Shown in pieces: positions 19,984-29,700 of a stretch of DNA of 64,000 bases. The notes beneath the pieces are model-generated. The model saw only the letters and a list, made by a program, of their open reading frames with translations, had not been told where the DNA came from and did not search any database. Every line of letters begins with the position of its first letter. Position 1 is the stretch's first letter. This DNA is from Janthinobacterium aquaticum (lineage in GTDB: Bacteria > Pseudomonadota > Gammaproteobacteria > Burkholderiales > Burkholderiaceae_D): the NCBI RefSeq assembly GCF_009208565.1, contig NZ_WFLK01000009.1:1-64000 (forward strand), given 5' to 3'. The position numbers and the translations under genes are program-made.

Positions 19984-20002
19984 TTTGTAGTGGTAGCAAA
20001 CT

Positions 20003-20033
20003 GCCTGGGACAGGTGTCCCAGGCTTTTATTTT
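20003..20033 (+). terminator. Strong hairpin between rpoA and rplQ
   Basis: A perfect 10-bp stem GCCTGGGACA (20003-20012) / TGTCCCAGGC (20015-20024) with a two-base loop is followed by TTTTATTTT. rplQ starts 81 bases beyond, so read-through or a separate promoter must serve it. Confidence 0.8.
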
Positions 20034-20113
20034 GAAGTACCAAACCGGTCCGCGATGCAGCATTTGCCGCATCGATCGAAGAACTGGATTTAAACTCACC
20101 GAAAGGATTTACC

Positions 20114-20506
20114 ATGCGTCACGGTCACGGCCTCCGTAAACTGAATCGTACCTCGTCCCACCGTCTGGCTATGCTGCGCAACATGACAGTATCGCTGCTG
20201 CGTCACGAAGCGATCAAGACCACCCTGCCAAAAGCAAAAGAACTGCGCCGCGTTGTCGAGCCAATTCTGACCCTGGGCAAAACCGACACCCTGGCAAACA
20301 AGCGTCTGGCTTTCAGCCGTCTGCGCGACCGTGAAATGGTCGTCAAACTGTTCGCTGAACTGGGCCCACGTTTCGCCAACCGTAACGGCGGCTACGTGCG
20401 TATCCTGAAAATGGGTTTCCGCGTAGGCGATAACGCTCCGATGGCTTTCGTGGAACTGATGGATCGTCCAGAAACCACCGAAGCAGTTGAAGTCGCTGGC
20501 GAGTAA
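20114..20506 (+). CDS. rplQ: 50S ribosomal protein L17
   Basis: L17 is near the exit tunnel. It is 130 residues: [39 protein letters not shown] and [14 protein letters not shown]. It is the last gene of the alpha operon and is followed by a strong terminator. Confidence 0.98.
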   Translation: MRHGHGLRKLNRTSSHRLAMLRNMTVSLLRHEAIKTTLPKAKELRRVVEPILTLGKTDTLANKRLAFSRLRDREMVVKLFAELGPRFANRNGGYVRILKMGFRVGDNAPMAFVELMDRPETTEAVEVAGE

Positions 20507-20525
20507 TCGCGGCAACTGCACGATG

Positions 20526-20555
20526 AAAAGCCAGGCTCTGCCTGGCTTTTTTGTT
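20526..20555 (+). terminator. Intrinsic terminator after rplQ (end of the ribosomal cluster)
   Basis: AAAAGCCAGGC (20526-20536), TCT loop, GCCTGGCTTTT (20540-20550), continuing TTGTTTT. Confidence 0.9.
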
Positions 20556-20663
20556 TTCTGCTGCAGCTAAAAGTTCTGCGGTGTACTATTCTGCTTTCGC
20601 GCCGCGCCCGCATTAGCACCGAGCACCGCGCGTCTCTCAGTCGAATGGCAGAAAAGGTAGTTC

Positions 20664-22607
20664 ATGTCCCGTTTCCCCTCCCGCGCCAGCGCGCGCTCCG
20701 CTTCACTACAGCAGTTGATCTTCTTCCTGGCCAGTTGCATGCTGCTGGTCATGGCCGTGTTTGGCGCCGGCGCCGCGCGCGCCGATGACGAGTTTCTCGA
20801 TCCTGAAGTGGCGTTCAAGTTTTCGGCCCGCATGCAGGATCCGGCCACCATCGCCGTGACCTATGTGATTGCCGATGGCTACTATATGTACCATGAGCGC
20901 TTCAAGTTCGAGGCGACCGGCGCCACGCTGGGCACGCCCGTCTTCCCGAAAGGCAAGGTCAAGTTCGATGAAACGTTCCAGAAGAATGTTGAAACGTTCC
21001 GTCATACGCTGACCATTACCATTCCGGTACAGGCCAGCGGCGCCTTTACGCTCAAGTCGACCGGCCAGGGCTGCTCCGACAAGGGCCTGTGCTATGCGCC
21101 GCAGGACGCCACCATCAAACTGGTGGGCGCCGGTGGCCAGAGCGTGGCGCCAGGCGCTGCCGCCTCGAAATTTGCGCTGCCGGCGGCGCCGGCCGTCGAT
21201 ACGCCCGCCATCAATGGCCCGCAGGCGCAGGCTTCGCCTGGCGTGTCGGTAATCAGCATTCCACAACCCGATATCACCAGTACGCCCGATGCGGCGCCGG
21301 CGGCGCCAGTGGCTGCAACGGCAGCACCAACGGCTGCGCCCGGCAGTGAAATGGGCAAGATCGAGTCGGCATTGAAAGGCGGCAAGCTGCTGGTGATCGT
21401 GCCGCTGTTTATGTTGCTGGGCCTGGGCCTGGCTTTTACGCCATGCGTGCTGCCGATGGTGCCGATCCTGTCGTCGATTATCGTCGGCGACGGCGCCAAG
21501 GTCAGCCGTTCGCGCGGCCTGCTGCTGTCGCTGACCTATGCGCTGGGCATGGCAATCGTCTATACGGCGCTGGGCGTGGCCGCAGGGCTGGCTGGTGAAG
21601 GGCTGGCGGCCAAGCTGCAAAACCCGTGGGTGCTGGGCTTTTTTGCGCTGCTGATGGCGGTGCTGTCGCTGTCGATGTTTGGTTTTTACGAGCTGCAGGT
21701 GCCGTCCTTCCTGCAGGGCAAGCTCACTTCGGTATCGAACCAGCAGTCGTCGGGCCGCCTGGCCGGCGTGTTTGTAATGGGCGCCATCTCGGCCCTGATC
21801 GTCGGTCCTTGCGTAGCCGCGCCGCTGGCTGGCGCCTTGCTTTATATCAGCCAGACGCGCGACGTGGTGATTGGCGGCAGCGCGCTGTTTGCGATGGCGG
21901 TCGGCATGAGCGTGCCTTTGATACTGGTTGGCGTCTCGGCTGGCACCCTGTTGCCGCGCGCCGGCATGTGGATGGAATCGGTCAAGCGCTTCTTTGGCGT
22001 GCTGCTGCTGGGCGTGGCCTGGTGGCTGGTCTCGCCGGTGCTGCCAGGTGCGGTGCAGATGCTTGGCTGGACGGTACTGCTGATCGGCTATGGCATGTAT
22101 CTGCTGGCGGGCAACAGCAAGAACGGCTGGGTGGCCAAGGCCTTCGGCCTGGCTTTCGCCGTGCTGGGCGCCATGCAGCTGGTGGGCGTGGCCAGTGGCG
22201 GGCGCGATCCGCTGGCGCCGCTGGCACACCTGGGCGGTGCACCGGTACATGCGCAGCAATTTACGCGCATCAAGACCACCGCTCAACTGGACGCAGCGCT
22301 GGCGCAGTTGAACGGCAAGCCGGCGCTGCTGGACTTTTATGCCGACTGGTGCGTTTCGTGCAAAGAAATGGAAAAGCTGACCTTCGTGGCGCCGGCCGTG
22401 CGCGACAAGATGGCCCAGGCCGTGCTGCTGCAGGTCGATGTGACGGCCAACGATGCCGACGACAAGGCCATGCTCAAGCGTTTCGGCCTGTTCGGCCCGC
22501 CAGGCATTATCATGTTCAACCCGCAAGGCCAGGAGATTACCCATTCGCGCGTGATCGGTTTCCAGAATGCGGAAACCTTCCTGGCGTCGCTGGCGAAATT
22601 GCAATAA
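20664..22607 (+). CDS. dsbD: Thiol:disulfide interchange protein DsbD
   Basis: DsbD carries electrons from cytoplasmic thioredoxin across the inner membrane to DsbC, DsbG and the cytochrome c thiol pathway. The 647 residues comprise a signal sequence (~1-40), the periplasmic alpha domain with its cysteine pair at 137 and 143 (GCSDKGLCYAP), eight membrane helices with the two redox cysteines in FTPCVLPMVPIL and VGPCVAAPLAG, and a C-terminal thioredoxin-like domain with CVSC (DFYADWCVSCKEME). All six redox cysteines are present, so it should be active. An Ala/Pro-rich linker lies between the first domain and the membrane part. It probably supports the ResB/CcsB cytochrome c system encoded further on. 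Confidence 0.97.
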   Translation: MSRFPSRASARSASLQQLIFFLASCMLLVMAVFGAGAARADDEFLDPEVAFKFSARMQDPATIAVTYVIADGYYMYHERFKFEATGATLGTPVFPKGKVKFDETFQKNVETFRHTLTITIPVQASGAFTLKSTGQGCSDKGLCYAPQDATIKLVGAGGQSVAPGAAASKFALPAAPAVDTPAINGPQAQASPGVSVISIPQPDITSTPDAAPAAPVAATAAPTAAPGSEMGKIESALKGGKLLVIVPLFMLLGLGLAFTPCVLPMVPILSSIIVGDGAKVSRSRGLLLSLTYALGMAIVYTALGVAAGLAGEGLAAKLQNPWVLGFFALLMAVLSLSMFGFYELQVPSFLQGKLTSVSNQQSSGRLAGVFVMGAISALIVGPCVAAPLAGALLYISQTRDVVIGGSALFAMAVGMSVPLILVGVSAGTLLPRAGMWMESVKRFFGVLLLGVAWWLVSPVLPGAVQMLGWTVLLIGYGMYLLAGNSKNGWVAKAFGLAFAVLGAMQLVGVASGGRDPLAPLAHLGGAPVHAQQFTRIKTTAQLDAALAQLNGKPALLDFYADWCVSCKEMEKLTFVAPAVRDKMAQAVLLQVDVTANDADDKAMLKRFGLFGPPGIIMFNPQGQEITHSRVIGFQNAETFLASLAKLQ

Positions 22608-22610
22608 ACC

Positions 22611-22709
22611 GTAGGTCGGATTAGCGGGGCGAGGCCCCGCGTAATCCGACAAATGCAAGGGTCAACAATGTTGTCGGATTACGGCCCGAAGGGCCTAATC
22701 CGACCTACG
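22611..22709 (+). repeat. REP-like paired palindrome, copy 1
   Basis: Two head-to-head units form an overall inverted repeat: GTAGGTCGGATTA at 22611 and TAATCCGACCTAC ending at 22708. Each unit is itself a hairpin (GTCGGATTA..TAATCCGAC) with a GC-rich centre. It lies between the convergent genes dsbD and the Spy-like gene, and the last bases contain the latter's stop codon. Close relatives are at 50095 and 62639. Such elements belong to the REP/BIME class mobilised by RAYT proteins; no RAYT gene is in this window. Confidence 0.85.
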
Positions 22710-23223
22710 CTTTCGGTGCGTCGCGGTGGCCGCCATGCTTGCCGCCGGGCACGCTGTCATCAAACACCTTCTGTTGTTCCGGCGTCAGTACCGCGTAGAA
22801 AGTTTTCAGCGAACCCAGGCGCGCTTCCTGGCCGGCAATGCGCTCTTTGGACATCGCGATCCACTGCTCCATCCGTTGTGGCGCAGACAGCTTGGCAAAT
22901 GCTTCGCGTTTGGCCTTCCAGTCGCTGGCCGGTTTTTTCGGCGCGTTAGCGGCGGTGAAGGTGGCCCAGGCCGGTTCTTGCGCTGCCGTCAGTTTCAGCT
23001 TGTCATGCAGGCGCGCCTGGTATTTGGCCATGCGTTCGGCAGGATTGCCGCGCATCGGCTTGTGGCCGTCGCCGCGGTGGCCTTCATGCGGGGCTACTGC
23101 CTTGGCGCCCGGCGCCGGTGCGCTGCTATCTTGGGCTTGCGCACCGAAAGTGGCGGCGCCGAGCGCGAGGGCGCTGACGGCGATCAGCAGGTTTTTGCGC
23201 ATGGTATTGATTGTGGTGTTCAT
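22705..23223 (-). CDS. Spy/CpxP-like periplasmic LTxxQ protein
   Basis: The 172-residue protein has a signal peptide ending about FGAQA (residue 30), then a His/Gly-rich stretch and helical segments with two LTxxQ motifs (LTAAQ 78-82, LTPEQ 146-150) typical of Spy/CpxP periplasmic stress chaperones. The ATG at 23223 follows AAAGGAAGCACC; the frame's earlier start is in the intergenic region. It is divergent from an OmpR-type regulator and kinase, the same arrangement as cpxP with cpxRA, which suggests control by that pair. The histidines (HEGHRGDGH, GKHGGHRD) could bind metal. Its TAG stop is inside a REP element. Confidence 0.8.
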   Translation of the reverse strand: MNTTINTMRKNLLIAVSALALGAATFGAQAQDSSAPAPGAKAVAPHEGHRGDGHKPMRGNPAERMAKYQARLHDKLKLTAAQEPAWATFTAANAPKKPASDWKAKREAFAKLSAPQRMEQWIAMSKERIAGQEARLGSLKTFYAVLTPEQQKVFDDSVPGGKHGGHRDAPKA

Positions 23224-23317
23224 GGTGCTTCCTTTCAGGTTGTGAGAGATGTACATCGCTGCACATGAATCCATGTTGGACGCGCCATGTTTCTCCGAAG
23301 TGTCCGCTGTCCGACAG

Positions 23318-23366
23318 TTTGTATCGATATGTTTCTTTGCCCAAGCTATATACAAGACGATACAAA
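23318..23366. promoter_or_regulatory. Candidate operator between the Spy-like gene and the two-component system
   Basis: ATACAA occurs twice exactly 10 bases apart (23350-23355 and 23360-23365), the spacing of OmpR-family tandem half-sites. Its complement TTGTAT occurs at 23319-23324. The 9-mers TTTGTATCG (23318-23326) and CGATACAAA (23358-23366) make a perfect inverted repeat. The site sits in the only possible promoter region of both divergent units, consistent with autoregulation. Confidence 0.5.
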
Positions 23367-23407
23367 TGCGCTGTGCAGCGCTGGCCGAAGTGCGGATAAT
23401 TCAATCT

Positions 23408-24136
23408 ATGGAACCTACTTCTACTATTCTGATCGTCGACGACGACCGCGATATCCGCAGCCTGCTGGCGGATTACCTGGAAACGAACGCCTACCGCACG
23501 CTTGACGCGGCCGATGGCGCCGCCATGTGGAAGGTGCTCGATGAAAACCGGCCCGACTTGATCGTGCTCGACCTGAACCTGCCCGGCGACGACGGCCTGA
23601 CGCTGTGCCGCAAGCTGCGCGCGCAATCAAGCGTGCCGGTCATTATGCTGACGGCGCGCAATGAACCGCTCGACCGCATCCTGGGCCTGGAGATGGGTGC
23701 CGACGATTACTTGCCCAAGCCGTTCGAGCCGCGTGAATTGCTGGCGCGCATACGCAGCGTGCTGCGCCGCAGCCATGCAATGCCGTCCAATTCGCCGTCC
23801 GATAAAGCCCAGCAGATCCGCTTTTCCGGCTGGACGCTCGACCTGACGGCGCGCCACCTGCTCAATCCGTCGGGCCTGGTGATCATGCTGTCGGGCGCCG
23901 AGTTCCGCCTGCTGCGCGTGTTCCTCGAACACCCGAATCGCGTGCTCAACCGCGATCAGCTGCTGAACCTGACGCAAGGGCGCGACGCCGATCCGTTCGA
24001 CCGCTCGATCGATATCCAGATCAGCCGCCTGCGCCAGAAGCTGGGCGAAGATGCGCGCCTGCCGCAGATTATCAAGACCGTGCGCAATGGCGGCTATGTG
24101 CTGGCCGGCCAGGTCAACGTGGAGCCGCACGCGTGA
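23408..24136 (+). CDS. OmpR-family response regulator
   Basis: The 242-residue regulator has a receiver domain (acidic DDD at ~11-13, phosphoacceptor in IVLDLNLPGDDG, MLTAR, lysine in LPKPFEPREL) and a winged-helix output domain ending ISRLRQKLGEDARLPQ and VRNGGYVLAGQ. The start ATG at 23408 gives the normal N-terminus MEPTSTILIVDDD. The GTGA overlap with the kinase shows coupled translation. It is closest in style to OmpR/RstA/CpxR-like regulators; the stimulus is unknown. Confidence 0.9.
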   Translation: MEPTSTILIVDDDRDIRSLLADYLETNAYRTLDAADGAAMWKVLDENRPDLIVLDLNLPGDDGLTLCRKLRAQSSVPVIMLTARNEPLDRILGLEMGADDYLPKPFEPRELLARIRSVLRRSHAMPSNSPSDKAQQIRFSGWTLDLTARHLLNPSGLVIMLSGAEFRLLRVFLEHPNRVLNRDQLLNLTQGRDADPFDRSIDIQISRLRQKLGEDARLPQIIKTVRNGGYVLAGQVNVEPHA

Positions 24137-25488
24137 AGGCTTTTCTCGGCTCGATGACCGGGCGCGTATTCATGGTGCTGCTGCTGGGCGTGGTGGCGTC
24201 GGCCGCGCTCACGCAATGGCTGGCCGTGGGCGAGCGCCAGCGCGCCATCGAACAGTACCGTGACTTTCACGCCGTCGAGCGCGCCGAGCAGCTGGTGATG
24301 GCCACCGACATGGTGCCGCTCGCTTCGCGCGCGGCCTACCTGAAAGTGGCCAACAAGGGCAGCGTGCGGCTCGAACTGCGCCCCGACACGCCACATACGC
24401 CAGGCAAGGCCACCGAGTTTTCCAGCGCGCTGCAAGCCAAGCTTGGCGACGCCTTTCGCGTCACGGCGCTGGCCGAGCGCCCGGAAGCCTGTGTCAAGCC
24501 GCGTGAAGGCGGCCTGTTCGCACCGAAGCCCTGGGGCGGTTACTGCGAGAACCTCGACGTGCACATGCAGGATGGCCACGTGCTGCGCCTGCTGATCCTG
24601 CCGCCGCGCCAGCAGCCGCCGTTTACCGAACACAACGACTGGATGACGCTGCTGCCATTTTTGATCAGCATTGCCATCCTGGCCTACCTGGTCACACGCA
24701 TGACCATGCGCCCGCTCAAGCAGCTGGCGCAGGCCGCCAAGGACCTGGGCAACGATATCAACCATCCGCCACTGACCCTGTCGGGCGCCAGCGAGATCCG
24801 CCAGGCCGGCGCCGCCTTCAATGCGATGCAGGCGCGTATCCGCCAGCATATCTTCCAGCGCACGCAAATGCTCGCCGCCATTACGCACGACCTGCAGACG
24901 CCGCTGACGCGTTTGCGCTTGCGGCTGGAAAAGGTAGCCGATTCCGATCTGTATGATCGCCTGGTGGGCGACCTGTCGGCCATGCAAAGCATGGTCAAGG
25001 AAGGGCTGGACCTGGCCCGTTCGATGGACAGCACCGAAGCGATGCAGGCGCTCGACCTTGACTCGCTGCTCGACAGTGTCTGCTCGGATGCCGCCGACGC
25101 GGGCCAGAACGTGACCTTGAGCGGCCAGGCCGGCATGGCGCTGATGGGCCGGCCGATCGCCATGCGCCGCTGCCTGGTCAACCTGATCGATAACGCCGTC
25201 AAGTATGGCCAGTACGCCCATGTGACGGTCGAGCGCATCACCGGTGCAGCGCGCATCCGCATCCGCGATGGCGGTCCCGGCATTGCGCCGGACCAGCTGG
25301 CCAAGGTGTTCGAGCCCTTCTACCGGATTGAAACCTCGCGTTCGCGCGAATCGGGCGGCACGGGCCTGGGGCTGACGATTGCACGCAATATCGCCGAGCA
25401 GCACGGCGCCACGGTTTTGCTGTCCAACCATGTCGATGGCGGCCTGGAAGTAACCTTGATCGTGCCGCAATATTACGCAGGGAAATAG
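24133..25488 (+). CDS. EnvZ-type sensor histidine kinase
   Basis: The 451-residue kinase starts at the GTG overlapping the regulator's stop. It has TM1 (~10-27), a periplasmic region of ~140 residues with two cysteines (RPEACVKP and WGGYCENL) that might form a disulfide, TM2 (LLPFLISIAILAYLV), HAMP, H-box ITHDLQTPLTRLRLRLE, N-box NLIDNAVKYG, DGGPGIAP and GGTGLGLTIARNI. All catalytic motifs are intact. An RND efflux pair follows 86 bases later on the same strand, so the pump may be a target or co-transcribed. Confidence 0.9.
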   Translation: MKAFLGSMTGRVFMVLLLGVVASAALTQWLAVGERQRAIEQYRDFHAVERAEQLVMATDMVPLASRAAYLKVANKGSVRLELRPDTPHTPGKATEFSSALQAKLGDAFRVTALAERPEACVKPREGGLFAPKPWGGYCENLDVHMQDGHVLRLLILPPRQQPPFTEHNDWMTLLPFLISIAILAYLVTRMTMRPLKQLAQAAKDLGNDINHPPLTLSGASEIRQAGAAFNAMQARIRQHIFQRTQMLAAITHDLQTPLTRLRLRLEKVADSDLYDRLVGDLSAMQSMVKEGLDLARSMDSTEAMQALDLDSLLDSVCSDAADAGQNVTLSGQAGMALMGRPIAMRRCLVNLIDNAVKYGQYAHVTVERITGAARIRIRDGGPGIAPDQLAKVFEPFYRIETSRSRESGGTGLGLTIARNIAEQHGATVLLSNHVDGGLEVTLIVPQYYAGK

Positions 25489-25574
25489 GGTTTTTCGTGA
25501 GACAATATCGGCCTTAATTCCTTACGGCAATTAATCCAACCTGACATTCCGCGTCGAGACCGCGTAACAGCATA

Positions 25575-26759
25575 ATGAAAAAAACAAGCCTGGTAATCCT
25601 GGTGGGTGCAGCCCTGTGTATCGGTGGCGGCGCCTGGTATGTCTATCATCAACCGGCGGCCAGCGGTGCTGCCGGCACTGCCAGCCCTGGCGGCAAGGGC
25701 AAGGGGGGCCAGGCGCCGACCTCGGTCAGCGTGGTCAAGCCGCTGCGCCAGGATGTGCCCATCGTGCTGTCGGCCAACGGTAGCGTGACGCCGATCAGTA
25801 GTGTCGAATTGCGCCCGCAAACGACCAGCACCATTGCCAAGGTGCATATCCGCGAAGGCCAGTTCGTCAAGCAGGGCGAACTGTTGTTTACGCTCGACGC
25901 GCGCACCGAACATGCGAACGTGGAAAAAGCCCAGGCGCAGGTGCTGCGCGACCGCGCCTCGGTGGCCGATTACGAGCGCCAGCTCAAGCGCAATACCGAT
26001 TTGCTGAGCAAGAATTTCATTGCCCAGGGTGCTGTCGACACGCTGCAAAGCCAGCTCGACGCTGCGCGCGCCGTGCTGGCGGCCGACCAGGCCGCCTTGC
26101 GCGCCGCCCAGGTCGATTCCAGCTATACCGTGCTGCGCGCCCCCCAGGCTGGCCGTGTGGGCGCCATCGGCGTGTATCCAGGCAGCCTGGTGCAGCCAAC
26201 CACGGCGCTGACCACCATCACCCAGCTCGACCCGATCGATGTGGTGTTTACCTTGCCGGAAAGCAGCCTGTCGGGCCTGCTGGCGGCGCAAAAGGCGGGC
26301 AATGTGCTGGTCTCGGCGCTGCTGGCCGACGCCGGCGGCCAGCAGCTCGAGGGCAAACTGAGCTTTATCGACAATGCGGTGGACGCCACGTCCGGCGTGA
26401 TTAAGGTCAAGGCGCGTTTCAATAATACGCAAACCGATTTGTGGCCAGGCCAGTACGTCAACACCCAGCTGACCGTGCGTACGCTCAAGGACGCGCTGGT
26501 GATTCCGCAAAACGCCATCATCACCACCACCAGCGGCACCATGGTCTATTCGATGGCGCCCGACCAGAGCGCCAGATCGCACAAGGTCACGCGCGTCTAT
26601 GCATTTGGCGCCAACGCCGTGGTGACCGGTCTCAATGGCGACGAGCAGGTGATTGTTGACGGCAAGCAGAACCTGCGTCCGGGCAGCAAGGTGCGCCTGG
26701 CTGAAAAACGCAAGGGCGCTGACGGCGCGCCGGCCAGCGTGGCGGGCCCGGCAGCATGA
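25575..26759 (+). CDS. RND efflux periplasmic adaptor (MdtA/AcrA family)
   Basis: The 394-residue membrane-fusion protein joins the inner-membrane pump to an outer-membrane channel. An N-terminal anchor helix (residues ~5-23, no lipobox) is followed by a barrel/lipoyl segment (IAKVHIREGQFVKQGELLF), an alpha-hairpin (~105-170), the second lipoyl half (SYTVLRAPQAGRVGAIGVYPG) and the barrel/membrane-proximal domains. The last bases overlap the pump start (ATGA). MdtA-like proteins usually serve MdtBC-type multidrug pumps; the substrate cannot be read here. Confidence 0.9.
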   Translation: MKKTSLVILVGAALCIGGGAWYVYHQPAASGAAGTASPGGKGKGGQAPTSVSVVKPLRQDVPIVLSANGSVTPISSVELRPQTTSTIAKVHIREGQFVKQGELLFTLDARTEHANVEKAQAQVLRDRASVADYERQLKRNTDLLSKNFIAQGAVDTLQSQLDAARAVLAADQAALRAAQVDSSYTVLRAPQAGRVGAIGVYPGSLVQPTTALTTITQLDPIDVVFTLPESSLSGLLAAQKAGNVLVSALLADAGGQQLEGKLSFIDNAVDATSGVIKVKARFNNTQTDLWPGQYVNTQLTVRTLKDALVIPQNAIITTTSGTMVYSMAPDQSARSHKVTRVYAFGANAVVTGLNGDEQVIVDGKQNLRPGSKVRLAEKRKGADGAPASVAGPAA

Positions 26760-29700
26760 ACCTGTCAGAACTGAGTATCCGCCGCCCGGTGATGGTGGTG
26801 CTGTTGTCGATCAGCATCATCCTGGCCGGCGTGCTGGCCTACCTGCATATTCCGGTAGCGGCCCTGCCGAGCTATAACACGCCGGTCATCAACGTCAGCG
26901 CCGACCTGGCCGGCGCCAGTCCGGACACCATGGCCTCGTCGGTGGCCTTGCCGCTGGAAAAGCAGTTTTCTACCATTTCCGGCCTGAGCCTGATTACCTC
27001 GACCAGTACCTTGGGCAATACCTCGCTGACGCTGGAATTCGATTCGAGCATCAACGTCAACGAAGCGGCAGTCGATGTGCAGGCGGCGCTGTTGCGCGCG
27101 CAGCGCCAGTTGCCAACTGAAATGACCGACCTGCCGTCGTACCGCAAGGTCAATCCGGCCGATGCGCCGGTGCTGTTCATCCAGATGACGTCGCCGTCGC
27201 TGAACTTGTCGGACCTGAACGATTACGCGGAAAACCTGATTGCGCCCAGCCTGTCGACCCTGCCTGGCGTCGCGCAGGTGCAGGTCAATGGTCAGAAGCG
27301 CTTTGCCGTGCGCGTGCGTGCGCGCGCCGACCTGATGAATGCGCGCGACCTGACCATGGACGAACTGGCCGCTGCGCTGCGCGCCTCGAACACCAATTCG
27401 CCGCTCGGCATCCTCGACGGCCCCAGCCAGACGCTGACCATCCAGGGCAATCCGCAGATGATGAAGGCGGCCGATTTTGCCGACCTGATCGTGGCTACCC
27501 GCAACGGCCAGCCGGTGCGCCTGAAAGACGTGGCCATCGTGGAAGACAGCTTCCAGTCGATCAAGGCGGTGGGCAGCTTCAACGGCGAGCGCTCGATCAG
27601 CCTGATGGTGCAGCGCCAGCCCGACGCCAATACGGTGCAGGTGGTTGACGGCGTGCGCCGCCTGCTGCCGGGCTTCAAGGAACAGCTGCCGCAATCGATC
27701 CAGATCAGCCTGGTTAATGACCGCTCACTGTCGATCCGCGAAGCCATTCACGACGTCAACCTGACGCTGGCCCTGACGGTGGTGCTGGTGGTGCTGGTGA
27801 TCTTTTTGTTCCTGCACCGTGCTGCCGCCACCTTTATTCCGGCCGTCACCATGCCCATTTCCCTGCTCGGTGCGCTGGCCCTGCTGTACTGGCTCGGCTA
27901 CAGCCTGGACAATATTTCGTTGCTGGGCATTACGCTGGCCGTCGGCCTGGTGGTCGATGACGCCATCGTGGTGCTGGAAAACATCGTGCGCCATATCGAG
28001 ATGGGCAAAAAACCCATCCAGGCGGCGCTGGTGGGAGCGAAGGAAATGGGCTTTACGATTATTTCCATTTCCGTTTCGCTGGTGGCGGTATTTATTCCGA
28101 TCTTCTTTATGCCGGGCGTGATCGGTTTGCTGTTCCATGAATTTGCGGTGGTGGTGTCGCTGTCGATCCTGGTGTCGGCGGTGGTGTCGCTGACGCTGGT
28201 GCCGATGCTGGCCAGCCGTTTTCTGCCGGCCGGTGCACAGGACCACGACCATACACAGGAAAAAACCTTTATCGGCCGTCACTTCGAGGCCGGCTTCACG
28301 CGCCTGCGCAACGGTTATGTGCGCGTGCTCGACCTGGCGCTGGCGCACCGCACCATCGTGCTGCTCATTGCCGTGGGTACATTTGCACTGACGGTGATCC
28401 TGTATTCTTCCATCCCCAAGGGCTTTTTCCCCGAAGAAGACTTGGGCCAGATCCAGGTCAATACGGAAGCGTCGGAAGATATTTCCTCGGAAGCGCTGCA
28501 GGATCTGCAGGCGCGCATGGCGGCCGTGATCAAGGCCGACCCCAGTGTGCAGGATGTGACCTCGTTTACCGGCGGCGGCAATACCGGGCGCATGTTCCTG
28601 GTATTGAAGCCGCGCGAACAGCGTCCGAAAATGCCGGTGGTGCTGGAAAACCTGCGCCGCGCCACCAGCGCCGTGCCGGGCATGGCCGTGTATTTCCGTC
28701 CGGTGCAGAACTTGCAGTTGGGTGGGCGCCAGAGCAAGAGCCGCTACCAGTACACGCTGCAAAGCGTCAGTCCCGATGCACTCAATGACTGGGCCGAAAA
28801 GTTCCTGACCGGCATGCGCGCCGATCCGGCTTTCCGCGACGTCACCAGCGATTCGCAGATCAAGGGCCTGCAGGCATCGCTGAAGATCGACCGCGACAAG
28901 GCCAATATGCTGGGCGTGCAGATGTCCGATATCCGCACCGCCCTGTACAGCAACTTTGGCGAGCGCCAGGTCTCGACCATCTATTCCTCGGCTGCCAGCT
29001 ACTATGTCATCCTGGAAGCGGCCACGCCGGATCGCCAGTACGACGATGCCCTCACGCGCGTATCGGTGCGCAGCAAGAGCGGCGAGCTGGTCAAGCTGTC
29101 GAGTATTGCCAGCGTGCAGCGCACCATCGGCCCGACGTCCGTCAACCACCAGGGCCAGCTGCAGGCCGTCACCATTGCCTTCAACCTGGCGCCGGACGTG
29201 CCCCTGGGCGTGGCCACCGGCAAGATCGATGTATTGAGCCGCGACATGAATCTGCCGGCCTCGATTATTACCCGCTATGGCGGCGATGCGGCCGTGTTCC
29301 AGGATTCGCAGGCCAGCCAGATTATCCTGATCATCGCCGCGCTGGGCGTGATCTATGTGTTGCTGGGCGTGCTGTATGAAAGCTATATTCATCCGCTGAC
29401 GATCCTGGCCGGTCTGCCGTCGGCGGCGGTGGGGGCATTGATCACGCTGCGCCTGTTCGGCATGGACCTGACCATGATTGCGATTATCGGCATCCTGATG
29501 CTGATCGGCATCGTCAAGAAAAACGCCATCATGATGATCGACTTCGCCCTGCATGCGCAGCGCAACGAAGGGCTGGCGCCTGCCGAGGCAATACGCCAGG
29601 CGTGTATCCTGCGGTTCCGCCCGATCATGATGACCTCGGCGGCGGCGCTGATGGGTGCCTTGCCGATTGCGCTGGGCCTGGGCGCCGGCGCCGAGCTGCG

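Noticed and set aside
22611-22709. Possible CRISPR-like repeat at the GTAGGTCGGATTA elements
   Set aside because: Each locus has only one inverted pair, with no regularly spaced direct repeats or spacers. The symmetry is that of REP/BIME elements.
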